From Lachnospiraceae bacterium (GTDB lineage Bacteria; Bacillota; Clostridia; Lachnospirales; Lachnospiraceae), in contig CAAEWE010000059.1 of NCBI GenBank assembly GCA_900759665.1, forward strand, positions 93,569-157,568: a stretch of DNA of 64,000 bases, in the 5' to 3' direction. The translations under genes and the position numbers were made by a program. This document shows, piece after piece, positions 1 through 9,000 of the stretch. Below the pieces are notes generated by a model, which saw nothing but the letters and a program-made list of their open reading frames with translations, did not search any database and was not told the origin of the DNA. Numbering within the stretch: the stretch's first letter is position 1; the number at the start of each line of letters is the position of its first letter.

Positions 1-1458
1 AACCTCCTCAGCCAGATCCGCAAGTCTTTCCAGATCCTGTCTCCAGGTCGGCACAAGAACTTCCTTTTTCTCACGATCTACTGTCAGATCCAGCTTCTCA
101 AAATATGCCACCATGGTATCCTCATCAATATCGGTGCCAAGAAGGGCATTGATCTTCTCTACATTATATGTGATAGTGATCGGTTCTTTCTTAACCGGAT
201 ATACGTCCACAGCTCCACCCACAACCTCACCGGCACCCAGCTCCTCGATCAGCTGGCAGGCACGGTTCATGGCGTCGATCGCATTGTTTGGATCAAGCCC
301 CTTCTCAAACTTTGCCTGTGCGTCGGTACGCATACCAAGCTTCTTGCCGGATTTACGGATATTGGTTCCGTCAAAAGTAGCTGCCTCAAAAAGCATGGTA
401 GTCACATCATCCGTGATCTTGGAGTTTTCGCCACCCATAATACCGGCAACACCTACCGGCTTCTCCCCGTCACAGATCACCAGCATGGTATCGTCAAGCA
501 CTCTCTCCTGACCATCCAGTGTCATAAACGGCTCATCCTTGTGCGCTTTACGTACAACAATCTTATGATCTGCCAGTTTGTCCAGATCATATGCATGCAT
601 TGGCTGTGCATACTCCTCCATTACATAGTTCGTGATATCTACAATATTATTGATCGGACGAATGCCAACCGAAGCAAGACGACGCTGCATCCACTCCGGA
701 GACGGAGCGAGCTTGATATTTTTTACGACTCTTGCCACATAACGGGAGCAAAGCTCCGGTGCCTGTACTTCTACTGATACATAATCATTGACATTCTCGC
801 CGTTACCTGTCTCTGTCACCTCCGGAAGCACCAGATCCTTTCGGAAGGTTGCAGCTACCTCTCTGGCAATACCGATCTGTCCAAAACAGTCTACACGGTT
901 GGAAGTCACCTCATACTCAAATACCACATCGTGAAGTCCCAGAAGCTCTACTGCGTCGGATCCTACCGGTGCACCTGCATATTCCGGATTATCACTGAGG
1001 ATATAGATGCCATCCTCAGCTGCATCCGGATACATATCGGTATTGGAACCCAGCTCATCAATGGAACACATCATACCAAAGGATTCTACTCCTCTGAGCT
1101 TTCCTTTTTTGATCTTGAAACCATTCTCTGACTCGCCATCCTTGTGGCTGCTTGCCACATGACCGCCATCCAGTACAACCGGCACCTTATCTCCCTCTTT
1201 GACATTTGGGGCACCTGTTACGATCTGTACCTCTGTGCCAGCCTCATCGATCTGTACCTGACAGATCACCAGCTTGTCTGCATCCGGATGCTTCTCGATC
1301 TTATTGATCTTACCAACCACGATCTTATCCAGATTCTTATCTAACTCTGTATATCCCTCAACCTTTGTACCGGACAATGTCATTGCATCCATATATTCCT
1401 GTGCCGTACAATCCAGATCCGGCACATACGCCTTTGTCCATGATATTGAACTATTCAT
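1..1458 (-). CDS. pheT: phenylalanine--tRNA ligase beta subunit (3' end outside window)
   Basis: Beta subunit of the alpha2-beta2 enzyme that charges tRNA-Phe. The reverse strand is open from the ATG at 1458 to the window edge (486 codons), so the C-terminal part, including the anticodon-binding end, is missing. The protein begins MNSSISWTKAYVPDLD and continues with the EMAP/tRNA-binding-like domain (about residues 40-150: DKIVVGKI, HPDADKL, IVTGAPNV, CSIDELG), then the B3/B4 editing region (YSRYVARV-like, NNIVDITNYVM, MHAYDLDKL, GIMGGE) and a B5 domain. An AAAGGAAG Shine-Dalgarno lies 8-10 bases before the start. It lies 90 bases downstream of pheS and is presumably co-transcribed under the same T-box. 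Family assignment is secure; only the truncation by the window is unusual. Confidence 0.97.
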   Translation of the reverse strand, partial: MNSSISWTKAYVPDLDCTAQEYMDAMTLSGTKVEGYTELDKNLDKIVVGKINKIEKHPDADKLVICQVQIDEAGTEVQIVTGAPNVKEGDKVPVVLDGGHVASSHKDGESENGFKIKKGKLRGVESFGMMCSIDELGSNTDMYPDAAEDGIYILSDNPEYAGAPVGSDAVELLGLHDVVFEYEVTSNRVDCFGQIGIAREVAATFRKDLVLPEVTETGNGENVNDYVSVEVQAPELCSRYVARVVKNIKLAPSPEWMQRRLASVGIRPINNIVDITNYVMEEYAQPMHAYDLDKLADHKIVVRKAHKDEPFMTLDGQERVLDDTMLVICDGEKPVGVAGIMGGENSKITDDVTTMLFEAATFDGTNIRKSGKKLGMRTDAQAKFEKGLDPNNAIDAMNRACQLIEELGAGEVVGGAVDVYPVKKEPITITYNVEKINALLGTDIDEDTMVAYFEKLDLTVDREKKEVLVPTWRQDLERLADLAEEV

Positions 1459-1548
1459 GTTATTTTCTTCCTTTCTTTCGCTCTGCTGCCATACAAAACT
1501 TTCTGCGATCTCTGTTTATATCTGATATTATCTCACTCTGCGATTCCT

Positions 1549-2568
1549 TTAGAACTGCTTTAAGAATCTTGTATCATTTTCGTATAATAATCTCATATCA
1601 TCGATCTCGTACTTGAACAATGCGATTCGCTCCAGTCCGACACCAAAGGCAAAACCTGTATATTCCTCCGGATCAATGCCGCTCATCTCCAGCACATGCG
1701 GATGAACCATACCACAGCCAAGAATCTCAACCCAGCCTTCGCCCTTGCAGAAACGGCAGCCCTTTCCGCCGCATTTAAAACAGGTAACATCCATCTCAGC
1801 ACTCGGCTCCGTAAACTGGAAGTGATGCGGACGGAATTTTACCTTTGTATCTTCTCCAAACAAACGCTTTGCAAACTCCTGCAGCGTTCCCTTCAGGTCG
1901 GAGAATGTGATATTCTTATCTACCACAAGACCCTCAATCTGATGGAAGGTCGGAGAATGTGTAGCATCCACCTCATCGGAACGGAAAACTCGTCCCGGTG
2001 CGATCATACGGATCGGCAGTCTTCCCTTCTCCATCTCGTGAACCTGTACGGAAGATGTCTGGGTACGAAGAAGAATATCCTGCGTAATATAGAAGGTATC
2101 CTGCTCGTCCTTTGCCGGATGGTCTGCCGGAATGTTCAAAGCCTCAAAGTTATAATAATCCTTCTCGATCTCCGGTCCCTCTACAACCTCATAGCCCATA
2201 CCGATAAAGATATTTTCTACTTCCTCCAGGGTCTTGGTATTTGGATGGCGGTGTCCCTCCGGAATGCGCTGTCCCGGCAGTGTCACATCGATCGTCTCCG
2301 CCTTCATCTTCTCCTCACGGATTGCCTGCTCAAAGGCTTTCTTTTTCTCCTCCAGATGCTCCTCGATCTTGCTGCGGGCATCGTTTACCATCTGTCCAAC
2401 CTTCGGACGATCCTCCGGAGCCACATCCTTCATTGACTTGAGAATGGATGTCAGCTCACCCTTCTTTCCCAAAAATGACACCTTGATCTCATTGAGCTTA
2501 TCCAGCTTGTCTGAAGAATCGATCTGTGCCATTGCTTCATCCATGATCTGTTTTAACCTGTCTTTCAT
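1549..2568 (-). CDS. pheS: phenylalanine--tRNA ligase alpha subunit
   Basis: Catalytic class II subunit of phenylalanyl-tRNA synthetase, 339 residues, the usual length. The N-terminal coiled-coil (about 1-85) is followed by the class II core: motif 1 region near GHRHPNTKTLEEVENIF, motif 2 with FRSDEVDATHSPTFHQIEG, and motif 3 with the GFAFGVGLERIAL block near the C-terminus. A CxxC-type insert (CFKCGGKGCRFCKGEGW, about 265-281) is the zinc-like insertion seen in many clostridial PheS. The ATG at 2568 is preferred over a GTG one codon upstream because GGAGG then sits 7 bases away instead of 4. It is the first gene of pheST, controlled by the T-box just upstream. Confidence 0.97.
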   Translation of the reverse strand: MKDRLKQIMDEAMAQIDSSDKLDKLNEIKVSFLGKKGELTSILKSMKDVAPEDRPKVGQMVNDARSKIEEHLEEKKKAFEQAIREEKMKAETIDVTLPGQRIPEGHRHPNTKTLEEVENIFIGMGYEVVEGPEIEKDYYNFEALNIPADHPAKDEQDTFYITQDILLRTQTSSVQVHEMEKGRLPIRMIAPGRVFRSDEVDATHSPTFHQIEGLVVDKNITFSDLKGTLQEFAKRLFGEDTKVKFRPHHFQFTEPSAEMDVTCFKCGGKGCRFCKGEGWVEILGCGMVHPHVLEMSGIDPEEYTGFAFGVGLERIALFKYEIDDMRLLYENDTRFLKQF

Positions 2569-2651
2569 CACTAACCTCCGATAATATTAATAGATTTTTG
2601 AAAGGAGCCTTTTATGAGCGACTTTCAGAAACCAAAAAGTTTCTGAAGATC

Positions 2652-2677
2652 AAAAAAACTCCCTGCATCGCAAGGAG
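2652..2677 (-). terminator. T-box intrinsic terminator
   Basis: On the minus strand CTCCTTGC, loop GAT and GCAGGGAG form a perfect 8-pair stem (one G-U) followed directly by seven T. It lies between the T-box sequence and the pheS start, so it is the regulated terminator of the leader. Confidence 0.95.
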
Positions 2678-3047
2678 CCTGAAATTGGTATCCCGGCTTC
2701 CTCCCGACACAACAGTCAGGGACGGAGTAAACCGCGGTACCACCCTGTTTCTTATGTAAGCTGTGATACACGGATAATGGAGATCCAATCTATGAAACCT
2801 TAGCATCCTTCTGTATCATCACATAAACACTTCATTGCACGTAACGTGTGCGAATCGTCAGACACTACTAAACAGATCGTATCAAAATATGATCAACATA
2901 TCCAGACTTCTTCCTCTGTCTTTCCTGTCTGCAGCTCACGCGGGAAATTCGATCACACCGGGAACGTAAAGATGCTCTCAGCCGATGGCATCCTCTCTCT
3001 GACCGGATCGATGTTCTCTACTAAACGCGATCATCGCCTTTACATTT
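2652..3047 (-). promoter_or_regulatory. T-box leader of pheST (phenylalanine-responsive)
   Basis: Read on the minus strand, this 5' leader contains the diagnostic T-box sequence AGGGTGGTACCGCG (2733-2746 on the plus strand), followed by an intrinsic terminator. The stem I region further upstream has an AGTAGAGA-type loop near 3015-3025. A GAA-TTTC stretch there (plus strand 2943-2950) offers a TTC/TTT phenylalanine specifier codon, as expected before pheST. Uncharged tRNA-Phe would pair with the specifier and the T-box bulge and favour antitermination. The T-box call is certain; the exact specifier base positions are inferred. This accounts for most of the 531-base gap between pheS and murF. 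Confidence 0.95.
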
Positions 3048-3053
3048 GGTTGT

Positions 3054-3082
3054 ATGATATCATACTTTCTAATCTTTGACAA
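3054..3082 (-). promoter_or_regulatory. pheST promoter
   Basis: On the minus strand TTGTCA (3082-3077), a 17-base spacer and TATCAT (3059-3054) make a good vegetative promoter. It starts 18 bases downstream of the murF stop codon, so murF transcripts are not separated from pheST by a terminator other than the T-box one. Confidence 0.75.
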
Positions 3083-3099
3083 GACCTAACTTTGAGACA

Positions 3100-4518
3100 T
3101 TACTCCTGCAATGCCTTCACGATCTTTTCAAAATGCATAGCATGGGAAGCCTTTACAAGCACCGCATCACCCTTCCGTATTTCCCGGATGCCTTTTTCCA
3201 GAAATGCATCCAGATCTGCAAACCAGAGATGGCGTCCTGTATACCCTTCTGTCTGGCTGATCTCCTCAATACCCTTCTCGTAATTCTGCGCCAGGGAGCC
3301 AATGGAAATGATCAGCGAAATACCCTTACGTGCCGCATACTGACCCACTTCATAATGCATCTGTGCTTCCTCGTCTCCCAGTTCAAACATATCCCCCATG
3401 ACTGCCACGGTCCTGCTGTCCTCCACTTCACTAAGCACGTCGATTCCCGCCTTCATGGAAACCGGGTTGGCATTGTAGCAGTCATCCATAATGGTCATAG
3501 TCTCTGTCTGTATAATGTGACCGTGTCCTCCTACCGGTTCGTAAGACTCAATCCCTGTTTTGATCTGCTCCAGAGAAAGTCCCAGTTCACATCCCACAGC
3601 CGCTGCTGCCAGTGCATTGGAGATCATATGACGTCCCGGTGCCGGTACTGTCACGGAAATCTCTCCCTTCGGGGTATGCAGCATAAACCGGCTGCCCGCC
3701 AGGCCAAGACTCTCGCAGTTTTGTGCATAAACAGACAGCTTGGCACCTTCCTTTGTCTGATCCAACTTACCCCCATCCGGCAGTCCATAAAATACCGGCG
3801 CACTGATGCGTTCGTCCTGATCCAATGTGCACAGCTTGTCATCATTTCCGTTTAATACTGCCTTTCCCTCCGGCTTTAAATAAGTAAATATCTCCGTCTT
3901 TGCCTTCAGGATGCCGTCACGGGTTCCCAGATTTTCCAGATGGCACTGACCAATGTTGGTGATCACGCAGATGTCCGGCTTTGCCACCTTTGCCAGACGC
4001 GTCATCTCACCAAAATCACTGATTCCCATTTCCAGAACCGCCGCCTGGTGATGCTCCCGGATGCGAAAGATCGTCAACGGCAGACCAATCTCATTATTAA
4101 AGTTTCCAAGAGTCTTTAAGGTATCATATTCCCGGGACAAAACGGCGGCGATCATTTCCTTTGTGGTGGTCTTTCCCACACTTCCGGTGATGCCCACCAC
4201 CGGGATTTCCAATAATGACCGATAGAATTCTGCCATATCCTTCAGTGCCTGCTCGCAGGACTCCACCTGGATATATGGTCTTGTCTCGTCCTTCGGAGGC
4301 TCTGTGGACATACAGCAGACAGCTCCGTCCTCATAAGCTCCCGGTACAAATGTGTTACCGTCAACCCTTGCTCCCTTGATCGCCACAAATAGACCGTCCT
4401 TTTCCACCTGGCGGCTGTCAATGGTAATGGCAGAAAGCTCAGACTTTTTGGCCTCCTCCGGTCCGGTATAGATTCCCTTTACTGCCTGTGTTACCGCCTC
4501 TAATGTCATTCCCTTCAT
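3100..4518 (-). CDS. murF: UDP-N-acetylmuramoyl-tripeptide--D-alanyl-D-alanine ligase
   Basis: Adds D-Ala-D-Ala to the UDP-MurNAc tripeptide, the last cytoplasmic step of the peptidoglycan precursor. 472 residues from the chosen start. The three Mur ligase domains are visible: N-terminal substrate domain (1-105, with ITIDSRQV and GLFVAIKG), central ATPase domain with the P-loop GITGSVGKTTTKE (109-121), and C-terminal domain (about 325-470, with DDCYNANPVSMKAG). The open frame runs 34 codons further upstream, but an AAAGGATGG signal 9 bases before the ATG at 4518 and the family length favour the shorter form. It follows ddl, whose product is its substrate, so the two steps are encoded in order. 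Confidence 0.96.
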   Translation of the reverse strand: MKGMTLEAVTQAVKGIYTGPEEAKKSELSAITIDSRQVEKDGLFVAIKGARVDGNTFVPGAYEDGAVCCMSTEPPKDETRPYIQVESCEQALKDMAEFYRSLLEIPVVGITGSVGKTTTKEMIAAVLSREYDTLKTLGNFNNEIGLPLTIFRIREHHQAAVLEMGISDFGEMTRLAKVAKPDICVITNIGQCHLENLGTRDGILKAKTEIFTYLKPEGKAVLNGNDDKLCTLDQDERISAPVFYGLPDGGKLDQTKEGAKLSVYAQNCESLGLAGSRFMLHTPKGEISVTVPAPGRHMISNALAAAAVGCELGLSLEQIKTGIESYEPVGGHGHIIQTETMTIMDDCYNANPVSMKAGIDVLSEVEDSRTVAVMGDMFELGDEEAQMHYEVGQYAARKGISLIISIGSLAQNYEKGIEEISQTEGYTGRHLWFADLDAFLEKGIREIRKGDAVLVKASHAMHFEKIVKALQE

Positions 4519-4628
4519 CAAAATATTCCATCCTTTCCCAGCCCGCAGATCCAGCATCACAGACACAGTATTCGTTAAATATTCTGCCAGCTCCGGTATC
4601 ATTGCATTCCCTGAATGCAAATCTGTAT

Positions 4629-5684
4629 TTACTGATACTTCTTTAATGCTTCCTGAATGATCTTTTCACATAGAGTGCCGTAATCAATACCAACGGCAAG
4701 TGCCTCCTGTGGAAGAAGGCTGGTCGGGGTCATTCCAGGAAGGGTATTGGCCTCCAGACAGTATATTTCATCGTTTTCATTGAGAAGGAAATCAATCCTT
4801 CCGTATACCTCCAGCTTCAGCTCCCGGTAAACATCCAATGCATATCCCTGCATTTCCTTTGTCAGAGCCTCGCTAAGCTCTGCCGGGCAGACATCCTCTG
4901 CCATTCCTGCCTGATATTTTGTCTTATAATCATAGAAACCGGTCTTAGGAATGATCTCAATGACCGGAAGGGCTTCTCCTGCCACAACTCCTGCCGAAAA
5001 CTCCCTGCCATGGATGCATTCCTCCACAACAACCTCGTTCTCATAACGAAACGCCAGTTCCAGAGCATCCTGATACTGTGCCTCATCTTCTGCAAAGCTG
5101 ACGCCCACACTGGAACCGCCGCAGCATGGCTTTACAACACATGGGAATCCAAACTCAGAAACCACACGTTTTACGGAGTCCTTCTCCCCCCTCTTTACAG
5201 TAAATCCCTTCGGTGTCGGGATGCCTGCTGTCTGGAATATCTTTTTGGCAACGCCTTTATCCATCGCCATGGCACTTCCCAGATAACCGGAGCCGGTATA
5301 CTTAATTCCAAGTACATCAAAGGCTGCCTGTACCTTTCCGTTCTCGCCCTCTGCCCCATGAAGACCCATATATACAATGTCTGCCATACGACAGATCTCT
5401 ACGACATTTGGTCCAAACAAACAGTCCGGATTTTCCGTTCTCATTGCCTTGACTGCCTCCAGATCCGGATCCACGGACTGGATCGTATCGGACATCTGTG
5501 TCAACTGTGGATCTCCTTCAAAAATCCCCTTCAGACTGTCCCCAGTCTTTCCATGTCCCAGAAATATATCTAAGATCACTGCCTGATGGCCTTTTTCCCG
5601 AAGTGCCTTACACACTTTTGATGCAGAATTGATGGACACATCTCTCTCCGTGCTAAGTCCACCGGCCAGTACAACTATCTTCAT
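4629..5684 (-). CDS. ddl: D-alanine--D-alanine ligase
   Basis: ATP-grasp enzyme joining two D-alanines for peptidoglycan precursor synthesis; 351 residues, normal length. The start MKIVVLAGGLSTERDVS, the KPCCGGSSVGVS nucleotide-loop motif and the C-terminal YCLEANTLPGMT block match the family. The omega-loop reads FYDYKTKY, with the tyrosine-lysine arrangement of D-Ala-D-Ala enzymes, so I see no sign that it is a D-Ala-D-Lac or D-Ala-D-Ser ligase. The Shine-Dalgarno is weak (GGTGATG). It lies directly upstream of murF and downstream of engB, apparently in one transcript. Confidence 0.96.
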   Translation of the reverse strand: MKIVVLAGGLSTERDVSINSASKVCKALREKGHQAVILDIFLGHGKTGDSLKGIFEGDPQLTQMSDTIQSVDPDLEAVKAMRTENPDCLFGPNVVEICRMADIVYMGLHGAEGENGKVQAAFDVLGIKYTGSGYLGSAMAMDKGVAKKIFQTAGIPTPKGFTVKRGEKDSVKRVVSEFGFPCVVKPCCGGSSVGVSFAEDEAQYQDALELAFRYENEVVVEECIHGREFSAGVVAGEALPVIEIIPKTGFYDYKTKYQAGMAEDVCPAELSEALTKEMQGYALDVYRELKLEVYGRIDFLLNENDEIYCLEANTLPGMTPTSLLPQEALAVGIDYGTLCEKIIQEALKKYQ

Positions 5685-5816
5685 GAATCATCACCATGCC
5701 TTTCCCCAAGCTGATTCCCGTTCCCATTTTTGTTGTCACAGGAAACCATTTCATTATCATCGAACATTTCTTTTTCAGTATACGGAACAAAATACGCAAT
5801 AAATATCAAAAAAATG

Positions 5817-6434
5817 TCATTTACTTTGCAAATCCTGCTCCTGTAAAAATCCCTCATAAACCATATCAATATACTCCCAGATTTCCTCCCTTCCTTCCTT
5901 CGTCATGGAAGAATACGGAATCACCGGTGTTCCCTCCATCACCTGAAGGGTTTCTTTGATCTGTTTGATCTGCTTTGCCTTTTGGGAGCGTTTGATCTTA
6001 TCTGCCTTTGTGGCAATGATGATAGGATTAAATCCATAATGGGTACACCATTCATACATCTGCAGATCGTTCTGGTTTGGCTTGTGACGGATATCCACCA
6101 GCAGGAAGATCAGACGCAGCACCTTGGAGCCGTCCAGATAGCGGTTGATCATTTTGCCCCACTTTTCCACGGTCTGCTGGGATACCTTCGCATAACCGTA
6201 TCCCGGCAGATCCACAAAATACAGCAGATCATTGATATTATAAAAATTAACGGTCTGGGTCTTTCCCGGCTGGGATGATGTTCTCGCCAGAGACTTCCGG
6301 TTCATAAGCCCGTTGATCAGGGTAGACTTTCCCACATTGGAACGCCCCGCAAAGGCTACCTCTAATTTATCGTTCTCCGGCATTTTACTGGTAATTCCAC
6401 ATACCGTTTCCAGATTTACTGATTTGATTTTCAT
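5817..6434 (-). CDS. engB: ribosome biogenesis GTP-binding protein YihA/YsxC/EngB
   Basis: Small essential GTPase that takes part in assembly of the large ribosomal subunit. 205 residues from the ATG at 6434, chosen because GGAG lies 6 bases upstream; an in-frame ATG at 6446 overlaps that signal. G1 is GRSNVGKS, followed by a switch region (SSQPGKTQTVNFY), G3 DLPGYGYA, G4 ATKADK and G5 around YSSMTKEG. It follows lon by 98 bases with no terminator. The lon-engB order is the same as in many Firmicutes. Confidence 0.96.
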   Translation of the reverse strand: MKIKSVNLETVCGITSKMPENDKLEVAFAGRSNVGKSTLINGLMNRKSLARTSSQPGKTQTVNFYNINDLLYFVDLPGYGYAKVSQQTVEKWGKMINRYLDGSKVLRLIFLLVDIRHKPNQNDLQMYEWCTHYGFNPIIIATKADKIKRSQKAKQIKQIKETLQVMEGTPVIPYSSMTKEGREEIWEYIDMVYEGFLQEQDLQSK

Positions 6435-6532
6435 TGCTTTCTCCATTCTGTTATGCGTGTTTTATCATCGCCACATGATTCTCTGAAACCACTTTATTTT
6501 TGCAGAGATCCATGCCGCATCCGGCCCTGTCT

Positions 6533-8875
6533 CTATACCAGAACCTCTTTGAGCACATCTTCCACCTTCTGCACGTATTTTAGTTCAATTCCATCCGTAA
6601 TTTCTGTCTCCATCTCCTCCACATCGCGGCTGTTGTCCTTCGGCACGAGAACCACCCTGATCCCTGCTTCCTTTGCTGCTAAAAGCTTTTCCTTAAGACC
6701 GCCGATCGGAAGAACACGACCTCTGAGTGTCACCTCACCGGTCATGGCTGCATCTGCTCTGACCGGTTTTCCGGTCACTGCCGAATAGATCGCCGTAGTC
6801 ATAGTCACACCGGCTGACGGACCATCCTTTGGCGTTGCCCCTTCCGGCACATGAATATGGATATCATGCTTTTCAAAATAATCCTCTGCCACCTGATCCT
6901 GTACCAGATATCGTACATATGTCAATGCGATCTTTGCAGATTCCTGCATCACATCTCCCAGCTTTCCGGTCAGCTCCAGCTTTCCGGAACCTTTCAGAGA
7001 CATCACCTCAATCTCCAGGGTCTCTCCTCCGACACTGGTCCATGCAAGTCCCCGCACAACACCGATCTCCGGCTTTTCATTTGCTGCATTTGGTTTATAT
7101 ACCGGTTTTCCCAGATATTCCTTCACATTGCGATCCGATATCCGTATCTTTGTTTTGGTATCCTCCTGCACGATCATTTTGGCCGCTTTCCGGCACAGAG
7201 AAGCGATCTGCCGCTCCAGCCCACGGACTCCCGCTTCCCTCGTATAGCGAAGAATCACGGTACGAAGTGCCTTATCTGTAATGGTAAGCTGCTGCTTTGT
7301 GATTCCATTCTGTGCCAGCTGTTTTGTCCACAGATGCTCTTTCGCAATATGATACTTTTCATTCTCTGTATATCCCGGAAGCTCGATCACTTCCATACGG
7401 TCCAGGAGCGGTCTTGATATGGTATCTGTCCCATTTGCCGTACAGATAAAAAACGCTTTGGAAAGATCAAAGGGCAGTTCCAGATAATGATCCGAAAAAT
7501 GCTTATTCTGCTCCGGATCAAGAATCTCTAACATGGCTGCTGCCGGATCTCCCCTTCCGTCGCTGACCATTTTGTCAATCTCATCAAACAGGATCAGCGG
7601 ATTTTTGACCTTTGCATTTTTGACTGCATTGATCACACGTCCGGGCATGGCTCCCACATAGGTTCTGCGGTGTCCCCTAAGTTCTGCCTCATCCCGTACT
7701 CCGCCCAGACAGATCCTCACGTACTTTCTGCCCAGTGCCTTTGCCACGGATTTGGCAATAGAGGTCTTTCCGGTTCCCGGAGGTCCCACCAGACAAAGGA
7801 TCGTACCGGTACCGTTTTTGTTGAGCTTTTTGACCGCCAGATACTCCAGGATCCGTTCCTTGACTTTTTCCAGACCATAATGGTCTGTATCCAGAACCTC
7901 CTTTGCATGGACAACATCTGTATTATCCCAGCTCGTCTTCTTCCATGGCATGGCAAGAAGCGTCTCTAAATATCCCCGGATCACAGCACTCTCCGAATTA
8001 TTGGAACTAACCCGCTTATAACGGCTGATCTCCTCTTTGATTTTTTTCTTAACTTTGTCCGGTGCTTTCAATTTGGAAAGCTTTCGTTCAAATTTATCCG
8101 CCTCCGACTCTGCATCGTCCTCACCCAGTTCCTTATGGATTGCCTTGATCTGTTCCCGAAGATAATACTCTTTCTGATTATCCTCCACCTGCTGCTTCAC
8201 CATTTCGGAAATATCTCCCTGCAGACGCAGAATTCCAAGCTCCCGTTCCAGCACAACCATCAGCCCGGTAAAACGATCCTCCACGCGATCCGGCTCAATA
8301 ATCCCCTGCTTCAGATGATAATGGATCGGAAGATTTGCTGTGATCATATAAATGATCCTGTTCAGATCAATGCTTTCGCTGACGATCTCCTGAAGCTGCT
8401 GCCCCATTTTTCCTTGTCGTTCACAGTACTCCCGGAACAGCTGCTTGATCTGACGGATCATAGCCACATGCTTTAACTGCTCCGTCGGTTCTCCATGGTT
8501 GGACAAAATATCTGTATTATCCCATACATCCTTTTCATCCTCGTCCACCTGTATATTTGCAAGAAGATATCCCTCATCGGTGCTTTCCAGAGATAGCAGA
8601 TGAGCTCTTTTTTCTCCCTCCAGAACCACCCGGACATATTTATCCGGCATCCGGGCAATCTGCTTCACCTTTGCGATGGTTCCCACTTCAAAAAGATTAT
8701 CCATATTCACATCGCTGCTCTCCGCATCCCGTTTGGCTGCGGTAAACACCATCTGGTCGTTTTCCATTGCCGCTTCCATCGCGCTGACAGTCTCTGCCTT
8801 GGCCACCTCGATATATGCCGTAACCCCCGGCAGTGCCACTACATCCCGCAGTGCCATTAAAGGTTTCTTGATCAT
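6533..8875 (-). CDS. lon: ATP-dependent endopeptidase La (Lon)
   Basis: Hexameric AAA+ serine protease that removes misfolded and regulatory proteins; 780 residues, typical for LonA. Domain order: N-terminal substrate domain (about 1-210), coiled-coil, AAA+ module with Walker A GPPGTGKT and Walker B LILFDEIDK, then the S16 peptidase domain with catalytic serine in PKDGPSAGVTM and lysine in GGLKEKLLAAKEAG. AAAGGAA lies 12 bases before the ATG. It is separated from clpX by a strong terminator, so it probably has its own promoter. Confidence 0.98.
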   Translation of the reverse strand: MIKKPLMALRDVVALPGVTAYIEVAKAETVSAMEAAMENDQMVFTAAKRDAESSDVNMDNLFEVGTIAKVKQIARMPDKYVRVVLEGEKRAHLLSLESTDEGYLLANIQVDEDEKDVWDNTDILSNHGEPTEQLKHVAMIRQIKQLFREYCERQGKMGQQLQEIVSESIDLNRIIYMITANLPIHYHLKQGIIEPDRVEDRFTGLMVVLERELGILRLQGDISEMVKQQVEDNQKEYYLREQIKAIHKELGEDDAESEADKFERKLSKLKAPDKVKKKIKEEISRYKRVSSNNSESAVIRGYLETLLAMPWKKTSWDNTDVVHAKEVLDTDHYGLEKVKERILEYLAVKKLNKNGTGTILCLVGPPGTGKTSIAKSVAKALGRKYVRICLGGVRDEAELRGHRRTYVGAMPGRVINAVKNAKVKNPLILFDEIDKMVSDGRGDPAAAMLEILDPEQNKHFSDHYLELPFDLSKAFFICTANGTDTISRPLLDRMEVIELPGYTENEKYHIAKEHLWTKQLAQNGITKQQLTITDKALRTVILRYTREAGVRGLERQIASLCRKAAKMIVQEDTKTKIRISDRNVKEYLGKPVYKPNAANEKPEIGVVRGLAWTSVGGETLEIEVMSLKGSGKLELTGKLGDVMQESAKIALTYVRYLVQDQVAEDYFEKHDIHIHVPEGATPKDGPSAGVTMTTAIYSAVTGKPVRADAAMTGEVTLRGRVLPIGGLKEKLLAAKEAGIRVVLVPKDNSRDVEEMETEITDGIELKYVQKVEDVLKEVLV

Positions 8876-8932
8876 AGAAATATTTGTTTCCTTTCTGCAA
8901 TGGCCACATTACATCATGACCTTTTTATGTTC

Positions 8933-8967
8933 AAAAAGAGGGTGACCAAATGCAGCCCCCTCTTTTT
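8933..8967 (-). terminator. terminator after clpX
   Basis: AAAAAGAGGG (8933-8942) and CCCTCTTTTT (8958-8967) are perfect inverted arms with a 15-base loop. The minus-strand 3' arm ends in five T, so it terminates the clpX transcript. The A/T ends make it workable in both directions. Confidence 0.85.
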
Positions 8968-8971
8968 GGGA

Positions 8972-8993
8972 GGGCAAAACGCCGGTTTTGCCC
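8972..8993. repeat. second inverted repeat between clpX and lon
   Basis: GGGCAAAAC and GTTTTGCCC flank a 4-base centre; on the plus strand five T follow. It stands between the clpX stop and the 8933-8967 terminator, so two hairpins are stacked here. No plus-strand gene needs it. Confidence 0.7.
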
Positions 8994-9000
8994 TTTTTAT

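Noticed and set aside
1696..2436. 246-codon plus-strand frame
   Set aside because: Antisense to pheS, no ribosome-binding site, no recognisable domain.
2612..2806. 64-codon minus-strand frame
   Set aside because: It lies inside the T-box leader and overlaps the terminator; no ribosome-binding site.
3076..3855. 259-codon plus-strand frame
   Set aside because: Antisense to murF; low-complexity Cys/His-rich translation typical of shadows.
4629..5684. Vancomycin-resistance type ligase
   Set aside because: The omega-loop has the D-Ala-D-Ala type YDYKTKY, and no vanH/vanX genes are nearby.
5681..5869. 62-codon minus-strand frame whose stop overlaps the ddl start (ATGA)
   Set aside because: It starts within engB, has no Shine-Dalgarno at any internal ATG, and the product is low-complexity. 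A translational coupling role is possible but not supported.
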